The notes below the pieces were generated by a model. It did not search any database. It was not told the origin of the DNA and saw nothing but the letters and a program-made list of their open reading frames with translations. Below are positions 55,520-64,000 of a stretch of 64,000 bases of DNA, in pieces. Source of the stretch: Zanthoxylum bungeanum (Eukaryota > Streptophyta > Magnoliopsida > Sapindales > Rutaceae); NCBI GenBank assembly GCA_019454045.1, contig SKCR01032778.1, positions 124,001-188,000 on the forward strand, written 5' to 3'. Position 1 is the first letter of the stretch; each line of letters starts with the position of its first letter. Both the position numbers and the translations under genes were made by a program.

Positions 55520-56339
55520 TAGGGGTTGGCATTTAAATCGAACAAATCGAATCGAATCGAAAAAAATCGGTACGATTTGATTTGATGGTTTGTGTTTGGT
55601 TTCTATATTATTAAATTGATCGATTTAAATCAGTTTGGTTCACGATTCGAACTGAATCGATGAACCAATTGATTTAATCATTAAAACTTAAAAGACCTAA
55701 ATCTATTAAGCCATCTCCTCTCATATTCTTTTCACTATTTCTCTTCTCTGACTCTCTGTTCTACCTCCTCTCGTGCTCCGACTCTCTGTTCTACCTCTAC
55801 CACGATGCCTCCTCTCCTCGATCTATCTATCAATCGATTCTTTCACGACGCCTCCTCTTCACGAAGCCTCATCTTCATGGAAATGTACTTTGGTAGTTTG
55901 GTTGGTTTATATGTGAATGATGAATTAGTGAATGTCAGAATGTGTTAAAATGGTACTTTGGTTTATAATTTATATATTTCAGGCAGAGATAGCCAGCTTG
56001 AATTATTTTGTATGTATAATGTATTAATAAGTTTGAACTGTTGGAGTGCTGGTATTAATTTATGAATATGAATAATATGGTGCTGATGGAACACTTCTGA
56101 AGTTTTGAACCTTGAACTTTGAACTTTAATAGCATTCTACATTCACATATATTATGACCATGTTGATGCTGCTATGGCGGTTTCGGTTCGGTTTTCAGTA
56201 ATTTTAAAACGAAATCGAAAATCAAAAATCGAATCCGGTTATGTTCGGTTTCAATTTTCGATTTGAATTTAGTTTAAAAAATTATGAATCGATATATTTT
56301 CGGTTAGGTTCGCTACGAAATCGATTCTACTTACCCATA
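55520..56339. mobile_element. Non-autonomous hAT-like element, about 820 bp
   Basis: The left end reads taggggttgg and the right end, reverse-complemented, tatgggtaag. The flanking 8-mers tttttgat (55512-55519) and tctttgac (56340-56347) agree at 6 of 8 positions. Both subterminal regions are rich in aatcga/tcgatt motifs (aaatcgaacaaatcgaatcg type on the left, aatcgatatattttcgg and cgaaatcgattc on the right), the arrangement seen in hAT elements. No transposase is present. The weaker ends suggest an old insertion. Confidence 0.55.
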
Positions 56340-56347
56340 TCTTTGAC

Positions 56348-59272
56348 ATTCACAAAAATATCTATAAACTTATGTGTTCGCTACGCTCTCACTAATTTAC
56401 GACCCCTTCGATCCGTCAACTAGTCACTTACTTATATGAATCATATTCTAATATATAGTTATTCACTACGGAAAACAATTAGTAAATCAATCTTTTTTTA
56501 TACTTATAGTATCATCTAGATATCTATCAGTATAAAATCTATAAAAAAAAATTATTCCCTCTAATATTCGAGAGATGCGTATCTACATTGGCACTATTGT
56601 GGAATACAAGGCGAATGACAACTAATTGTAAGTTCAATTAATATTCAAACTATAAACTAATTGTATCATTATTAATAAACTTTGGAATGTAAACATCAAT
56701 ACACTTGCAAAGTAATTCAAAAAACGAGAAAATAAAGTATGTAAATAGTTTCAAGTTTCAAAGTTAAGGGTCAGATGGTCTTTGTCTGAACAAATATTAA
56801 AAGTAATAATTTCAACATTGAAATGGTCATAATGCTTTAAGTTGGCTTCAATAAACTTCTATTTTGTAGAATCAACCTCAATCTTTCAAATTTATATACT
56901 TAATTTCAAGCTCGGTGAGTGGCTAACAATGAATTTCAAGGCAATCCTGTTGATGGGTGTTGTTTACTAAAAGAAATTTGTGTATTTGTATACATATATT
57001 AAGATTCCAACAAATGATCTCTTAAGTGAATGATCATAATAAAAGATAAAAAAAAAAAAAAAAAATTATATTTTAATATAATATTATTTATTTTTTAAGA
57101 TATTGAAATTTGTATTTTCTGTCTTTTAATAAGATCATTAACTTAATAAGTTAAAAAATATCTCATTACAACTTCATTGTGTGTGTGACTGTTCTTACAC
57201 AAACAGTTCTGAAATTATGATGTTATTAATATAAGGACCAGCTAAAAAAATTAATACCAATACATTAAAAAACAAAAGACAGTGTATTAGAGTCCGTAAT
57301 TTCCTTGTCTTTTTATCCATATAAAATCAGTCCTATATAAATATAAGAACAAACAAAAATGATTTGACGTGAATTTCATTATAATATTATTTGTCTTTTA
57401 TATTTTTTTAAGTGTGGTCATTAAATTAATAAATTAAGATATCTCTGATTGAAACATGTCTGTGTGAGAGAGAAGCACGTCAATTTTTTTTTCCTTTTAA
57501 AATTTTAATAATTTTTTTTTTAATTGAAACCTCTTCTCCGGTGCGAGTAAATTCGAAGCTCAAAACTCATGATTCATAGTGCATATTCCCAAGTATTTAA
57601 CATATTTATTTTGTAAATAAATAACATTAAAACCATGTTAGAGAAACTAATTGTGAAGCTTAAACAAGTTGATAGAAGAGCTCAATGAACGTATAATAAT
57701 ACCAAATTCTTTTTTCTTAACATAATTTAACAAATTATCCTAAAATATAAAAATTTCAATCAAAATAAAGCATCATAATTAATAAAGCATCATGCGAGAA
57801 AAATTTAAACCACAAATTTTAGTAACTAATTAACACTTGTTGAAGATTACATGTGTATAATAAAATCGTGCAAATTTTGGTTCAATGCAGAAAATCGGGT
57901 TTAATCCGACCCGACTCATAATTAATAATTTTTCTTTTTTCATCTCTAGTTGATTTATTATAATTTGGTTTAACTATAAATTATATCATAAAATATATAT
58001 ATTATACAATTTTCAGACCTGACATGATCCGCAGTGACCCGACCCGCGCGGGTTACACTTTAAAATTTCGGGTTTCGGATCCTCCAACCCGCATGACCCG
58101 ATCTGATCGAATTTAAGAAAATTTAAAAAAATATGATCCGACCCGACCCGTAAACACCCGTAATTTCGTATATCCATCAATCAAATTTTGTATGTTAGGT
58201 CAATTTGTTTATATTCCACAAAGTCTTCAAATAGAGCGACCCCAATCAATCAACAAGATAATTTACAAAATTTCAAAAGCAACTCCGCGTTGTCAGCAGT
58301 TTTATAGCATAGCGATTAGATATTAAGAAAATAAATTACTATTTTAATGGTTTTGATTACTGCGTTGACTTGGAAGTCTTCTCTAAAGACTTTTAAAAAT
58401 GAATTCTTCCCCTTCCATCTAAAGCTAAATGATAATTGATGTCCATTCCTATTTAGACCTACAATTTCTAATTTATTCAACTAATTCTAACTAACAAAAT
58501 CAAATCTTAATTTAAATTTTTTTATTATATAGTATATGATTATAATTTTTTTTTCCTTTCTAATAAGAAATGCATTAAGGGTCAGTTTGAGAGTGTCACT
58601 TAATTAGCGATTTTGAATCAATTATCAAAATATACCATTTAAATATCCCTTATTATTTTTGTAATCCCCAAACCTCAAAAAACCAATGTTATTTTTACCA
58701 TTTTACTCTTGGCTACTATTATATTGACATAGTATTTGTATTTTTTTTTATTAATTGGATACTAAAACAAATAAAAGAATTATAATATTTAGTAGCTGTA
58801 TAATAGATATTCTTAACTTAATTTTTAATTATTATGATTTTTCTGTAAAGTAGTTTTTTTTTTTCAAATTATTATTATTATTTATTAATTTATAGGATAA
58901 ATTATGAAAGTTTATTGTTCTCATTTTAAACTCTTAAGTTTGATGTATTAAAAATTGTAAAATAACATAACAGTTGCTTACAAGTAGCTTCCATGCAATT
59001 TCTTGGAAACTTCATGATTCTTTGCAAAGTTACTTTCCTATCATATCATGATATTGATGCTTTTTCCTTTAAAAAGTTTAGTTAATAATGGTGCTAAAAA
59101 AAACACGGGTTTCCCTTTCAGGAGCATTATTTTAAAGTTCACATATTGGATTAATGCAACTATGTAGTAAATAATCCAAGCCTTTTTTTATAGCAATTTT
59201 TTTTTTGTTGACGGCAGATTTTGGTCTCATGGGCAATAAGGTTCTTTATTCCCGAGACAATCCTCCTCCAAC
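56348..59272. other. Long AT-rich interval without a recognisable gene
   Basis: Contains no ORF with a domain. At about 57890-58165 there is a GC-richer block full of gacccgacccg / cgggt motifs (ccgacccgactc, gacccgacccgcgcgggt, ccgacccgacccgtaaacac). It resembles the subterminal repeats of yet another decayed hAT-like element, but no TIR or TSD could be fixed. Poly(A/T) and ta-rich tracts are common (for example 57050, 58855). Confidence 0.5.
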
Positions 59273-59955
59273 TGTGAATTTGTTTTGTTTATGGGAAATC
59301 AAAAGCAAATTTGACAAAAGATAGATAAATACATCAATCAACAAAGAGATTTAACGTGGTTCGGCGGATCGGATCCAACCTACATCCACGGGCACAGAAC
59401 GGACGATGTTTTATTACTGAAATATGCTTCTCTACTCTGTTTTTTGTTTACAAGTCTGACTCTCTATTGTTCTCTTCTCAACTCTCTATGCCCTCAACTC
59501 TCAACCTCTACCTCCTTTCTTTTACAAGCACGCTTTCCCCTCTTATTTATAATAGCAAAGAAACATTTTTCCTTTTCCCATAAGGATTCCTAGTTGAAAC
59601 TACATTCACTTCCTTTTTCCTATTAGGACACTAACTTATCAACTTTTCCCCATGAAAGTAGGATAACTTATCTTCTTATCCGTAAAAATAGGATGTCTTA
59701 TCTTCTGGAGCATATCTCGCTATTTTCTCGGTCTTCATGAGGTCGGTCACGATGGTCTTTTGAACTGAGAATGCTGCTATCAATCTGATAATGTCCGGTC
59801 ATCCGATCTTAAGTGGTCGGTTTACCGATCGTAAAGTACTCGGCCCCTCACTCATGTGGTCGGGTCGGTATTAATGATTCTGACCAAGAAGAGAATTACC
59901 TTTTTACCCATGCCGTACTGCTTAAATATCATATGACCTGAAAATACCATCAACA
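59273..59955 (-). mobile_element. copia-type LTR, minus strand, about 683 bp
   Basis: On the minus strand it runs from tgttgatggt (59955) to aaattcaca (59273), TG...CA. It contains a TATA box (tataaata, plus 59544-59551). Near its 3' part it carries the complement of gatttaacgtggttcgg (59349-59365), a phrase frequent in plant copia LTRs. The flanking 5-mers (ccaac, tcttt) do not match, so no TSD is seen, and no internal region was found on either side. Confidence 0.55.
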
Positions 59956-60819
59956 TCTTTAAAAAAATATTTATTGTTCTATTTAGTCCGAGATTCAATA
60001 CAATTTTCCGTTCCGAATTTTGATTTTTTTCCTTAAAAAATCTTGAATTCCGATTGAAGTTCTAGACCCTTAACTATTCGGTTTGGAATTCAAAATTATT
60101 TTTCATCATAAATTCATAATTAAAATGAAATTAAAATTGATAAATCTTGATCTATCCCGATCGATTGCCATATCTATTCAACTCTAGTTCACTGGAAATT
60201 AAAGATATAGGGAATACTTCGTTTTTTTCCATGTCTAATAGAGCCGTCGCCCAGAAAAATAGGCCTTTTTAACCAAGACTTCGCCAAAGGACTGTGAAGT
60301 ATGAAGAAGAATTGATTTTTGTGTATGCCAGAATCACATACCTCAGAGAAAATTCACTTCTGTTAATGGCCCAAATATATAAATTAGGCTTTTTCTAAAA
60401 AGGCAAAAACCTAAACTCTGTTTAGATGTTGGTAGTGGCCCATACTAAGGTCCAAACTCATTCAATAAATATCAAGTTTTGATCAAGGAAAAAAAATCCA
60501 TTTGCCTTGGGCCAATCCTTTTGTGACAAGTGTCTTGACACTGTTGGAACAAAATCTTTTGAATAGATAGATGTATACGGCTAAAAGAATGGAAGAGACA
60601 ATGAGTGAAGGCTACCAATGCCCTTGTTGTGGAATCTTTCACATATGTTAGCTACATACCTTATTCAATCTGTCAAAGTACCCATTCTCTTAAACTATTT
60701 GAGCATCATCAAAACTTTTTAGACTGGCCAGAATCTTGGGTTCTTACTGTTTAGGCACATCACCCACCTTGACTCATAGCACTTCAATCCTTTTTTTACT
60801 CCACAACTTTTTGTTTGAT
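59956..60819. other. Intergenic interval, no gene recognised
   Basis: Moderately AT-rich, with short frames only. No domain, TIR or RNA gene can be supported. Confidence 0.5.
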
Positions 60820-60824
60820 TCTAT
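60820..60824. repeat. Left 5-bp TSD tctat
   Basis: Perfect match to 62515-62519. Confidence 0.85.
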
Positions 60825-62514
60825 TGTTGGAAATAGTGATCGAGCATCATTCTCTTTTTGTATAAATATTTGATATTTATTTATTAATATGGTAAAACTA
60901 TTACTTTTATTTATATATTGTAAATCTAAGAGTTAGATTACTCTAAGAGTTAGAGATTTCGAGTTACACTCGGAACCTTATATGAATTTAGTAAAGACCC
61001 GAGAGTTACAACATACGGTGATATAGTTGCAAGAGTTGCAAATGGTGTTGAGAAATATCACGCATTCTCTCAAATATAAATTATTCATGGTCTAGATATA
61101 TTGGCATGGGTCGATCATTATATTGGTAAGACTAGTGCATTGTCTATATATGTAATGGACATATGGTTTGTCTCAACAGACTGTGAGCTTATCGGAAGTT
61201 CGTATAGAAATGCAGATATTCATTAGTTGAATCATGAATGAGTATTGAACAAACTCATAAAAGATGACTAATAGATATTCTATAAAACTGTCAATAGTTG
61301 TCTTTTCGAGTTGAGTAGTTATTATGGTCCTTTGACTTGAGACACCACAGTGGTCTTGTGAGTGATCCTCTGTGCCTGATACCATGCATGTCATAGACCT
61401 TTTATGGTCTAACATCTGGATGACTGTTAGGTATAGACCGATGCTCACGAAGATCGGTGTGTGTTAATATGAGGATTCGTCAGTCCATATGGTTGGATTT
61501 TGTTTCCAGAAATTTTCAGAGTATATTCCGGAAATCTTTTGGCCAAAAGTTCGTTGAAGAAATTGTTTCTTTAACATTATAAATAATATTGAAAAGAGTT
61601 TTGCATATTATTTATTTATGGAATATAATTATGAAAATTTATTTTATATTGAGTATATAAGGTTTTGACAGTATAACTACAACCTTACTCAATTGGAAAC
61701 GGTTATGACGAAGGGATTATATATTAGCGTTTTAACCTCGACTTGTATGGTTCGTCGTGTCGTGTTGTTTTGTCATGATTTGTAGGTGGACAAGTCTTCA
61801 TGAAATATGTGTACAAGTATATGAGATATATATATGTATATATATATATATATATATATAAGTAATAATTGAACGTGAGCGTAAAGAGTTCCATTATATT
61901 GAGTTTACTCGTTAAGCACTAGGGCGACCTTTCGTCAAATGTTGACAAAATATTTTTTGGGTTTTTAGGATTAAATTGTTTAATCCGATAATTCATGAGA
62001 TGAATTGAATTAATTAATTTTATATCAAGAGTTGATATAATTTTATTGTATAATAAATGTAAATTTGATTTACATTATATTAGTAATTATTTTGTGAATT
62101 AATTTAATTGTTAATTTAATATATAATATTAATTACTTAGATTATACAAATAAAGCTTTTAATAAGTTAAAGTAATTAAGGTAAAGCAAAATTGAATTAT
62201 TTGGTTAAAGTAACTAAATGATTCATAAAGGTAACTTAGTTACTAAAGTTGGTGAGATTAATTTTAACCTTGGTTAAGTTACTTTTTGAAATATGTGGTG
62301 TAGGGAAAAGATTCTCTTTTACCATGGTTTAAATTTATATGGTTTGGGTTTGTTTTCTTTAATTTTATTAATAAAATCAATAGAGTAAAATAAAATTGCA
62401 ATTGACTTCCTTTTCTACTCTACTCCACGGCCGAATAAATAAAAATTTATTCGCTCGGAATTTGATATCGGGTGGATTCCGCTGCGCTCGGTTTTGTCCG
62501 TTCCTCACTTAACA
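60825..62514 (+). mobile_element. Solo LTR, 1,690 bp, relative of the LARD-like element's LTR
   Basis: It starts tgttggaaatag and ends tcacttaaca, flanked by the perfect TSD tctat. A diverged block at 61310-61500 (gagttgagtag, then cctttgacttgagacaccac) corresponds in order and orientation to the 9.1-kb element's LTR at about 18520-18720. No primer site or internal sequence follows, so this is a solo LTR left by LTR-LTR recombination. It includes a (ta)n microsatellite at about 61830-61860. Confidence 0.88.
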
Positions 62515-62519
62515 TCTAT
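62515..62519. repeat. Right 5-bp TSD tctat
   Basis: Identical to 60820-60824. Confidence 0.85.
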
Positions 62520-62678
62520 AACCCATGATTCTACTCCATTTCAATCTAGTCAAAATTAGTGTTTGTTTTTCCATCTAAGTTTCTTTTAGTGACTCTGTTC
62601 TCCTAAACAGTAATATCACAATTCCCCTAAAGTTAGAACTTAACGCGATTATCAATTGTTAATTTGTTATTTGTTTGA

Positions 62679-63353
62679 TCATGAATTCGAATCCTGAAAA
62701 TAACATGTCGTGGAAGAAAAAAACAAGATAATATTATATACATTGGAATATTCCCTATAGATATTTTTTATAGTGGGATCCTTGTCTTGTGTATTGGTAT
62801 AAGCTTTAGCCTCAACTTTCAAGTTTGGACTCATGTTTTTGTCTTTTAATAAGTGGGATATGTCCAAGCTCCAAGGCCTGAAATTTTTCTGAAGTTTTAT
62901 TTTTTCATCAAACAAGGTCATACAATTCTCATTCAGGTTCATAAAAACCTTGGCACCTCAGGTTTCCTAAACGTTGTAAGAAATATTTCATGTTTCCTGT
63001 CCCTAAATCATTACAAATTCTTTATGTTCCCCATATATTTCAAAGGATAGTTTCATGGGTTTGGTCCCCACTGTTGAGTTAAAAACAACCAGCTGCCCTT
63101 CAGCCATTTTGAGATAGGACACAGATCTTTCAAGGGGAGGGGCGGCACTCTCTGTAAGGGATGGCAATATGTTAGCCAAATTGCCATCTCTAAATCTCTG
63201 TATCATCATCATTGCCTTTAGCAAAGGGAAAGGACCAACTAGTAAGGAGAGGCCATACCACAAGACATAAAAGACATACAAAAACTGCACAAATTTTTCA
63301 ACTGGTCCCAAAATGTTTGTCACATTGTCCCAAAAACCTGGACATTCTATCAT
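62679..63353 (-). other. Unrecognised reading frame in two pieces, possibly gene remnant or exons
   Basis: On the minus strand, 63353-63003 (116 codons, first ATG after an upstream stop) and 62942-62679 (87 codons) are in the same frame, separated by about 60 bp with three stops. The first piece has a hydrophobic segment (residues about 23-45, YVFYVLWYGLSLLVGPFPLL) that could span a membrane, followed by a soluble-looking part (SYLKMAEGQLVVFNSTVG). The amino-acid use looks protein-like rather than repeat-derived, but I recognise no family. It could be a real gene with an intron, a pseudogene or chance. Confidence 0.25.
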
Positions 63354-64000
63354 TCCCTTGCCTTTTTCTTTTCATGATGAATGTTTTAGTTATGTCCATG
63401 CTATTCCCAAGTCATGCTACCATAGTTTCTTCCACTTTTTCGCTACAAGTCCCAAATTTTCTTGTACATAATCTATGAATTTAAGAACTAATATTAAAAA
63501 TTCTGAGTAATAAGAGCAACCCCAATCGATCGTTATATTTAACTGTCAGTGGGATTATTATTAGGAACGGATTTAAGTTATCTTGAATTTTATAGGATCT
63601 TATGCGAGTTTTTAAAATAGAGACTCTATCGATAAAGTATAAAAAAATATATAAGTCATATTATACACTAAAAATTGAACTTTCTGTAGACTCGTTGCCT
63701 TAATTTTGAGCCAAATTTGAGACCTTAGCCAACCGCATATGTCGATTCTTCCTAAGACTACTTGTGGTTATTTGCGCATTGTTGATCTCAAACGATGCGT
63801 CTTCATTTGCAACAAAATGGCATTTATGAACAGAGCCACATCAAATTTGACATGGAAATGTAGCAATAACACACATTTTATTATTATTATTAATTCAACA
63901 CCACTGTAAACAAAAAAAACTTCAAAATGATAGAGTATTTTAGAAAATATTTTTTAGAGTTATAATTCCAATAATGGGTTGGAGAATTAGAAGGTGTAAT
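63354..64000. other. Right end of window, no feature supported
   Basis: AT-rich with short frames on both strands. No domain, repeat boundary or RNA gene was recognised. Confidence 0.4.

Overview
The window is nuclear DNA of a flowering plant, most likely a eudicot. It is AT-rich, has two intron-containing plant genes (a class I-type GH19 chitinase and a NAC transcription factor), and is otherwise dominated by nested plant transposable elements. No rRNA gene, functional tRNA gene, CRISPR array or bacterial-type operon was seen.

Layout. 1-2811 is a decayed LTR/UTR-like repeat with internal duplications. 2820-5693 is a hAT transposon with perfect 11-bp terminal inverted repeats, an 8-bp target-site duplication (TSD) and a broken transposase. 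A minus-strand tRNA-type SINE (about 5884-6140) lies just upstream of the chitinase gene (6271-8292, three exons, 321 aa, MITE-like insert in intron 2). 9290-27274 is a nest: three minus-strand copies of one LTR family, one broken by a non-autonomous hAT element (9360-11566) and by an opposite-strand solo LTR (13262-14935), another broken by a 9.1-kb LTR element without recognisable genes (18027-27123). 27304-27489 is a SelO-like exon relic. 27762-33217 is a degenerate Ty1/copia element on the minus strand. 33750-33989 is a relic exon of a plant 5'-3' exonuclease. 34080-35640 is the 3' part of a Sirevirus-like element (minus), and 35750-41424 is a complete but gag-only relative of it (plus). 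41425-44150 is AT-rich and holds a probable inverted-repeat element. 44456-44853 is a second, truncated copy of the 3' end of the NAC gene, cut exactly at the first base of a Ty3/gypsy-like LTR. 46740-51784 looks like the 3'UTR plus LTR of a Tat/Ogre-like gypsy element and carries five different tandem-repeat arrays. 52100-53046 is a minus-strand gypsy-like LTR. A SINE and an AAT microsatellite then lead into the NAC gene (53719-54768, minus, three exons, 285 aa). 55520-56339 is a short hAT-like element. Solo LTRs lie at 59273-59955 and 60825-62514. The end of the window holds an unrecognised minus-strand reading frame.

The two host genes appear unrelated: one a secreted or vacuolar defence hydrolase, the other a nuclear transcription factor. 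The rest is a layered insertion history that can be ordered from the nesting and, roughly, from LTR-LTR differences counted by eye: copia about 4-5%, gag-only Sirevirus-like about 3%, 9.1-kb element well under 1% in substitutions. The main points of interest are the altered chitin-binding domain of the chitinase, the duplicated and truncated NAC 3' end, the CGTTCGAACG-rich modules shared by different LTR families, the gag-only Sirevirus-like element, and the serial tandem arrays around the Tat-like LTR. All identity figures are visual estimates; no alignment or database search was run.
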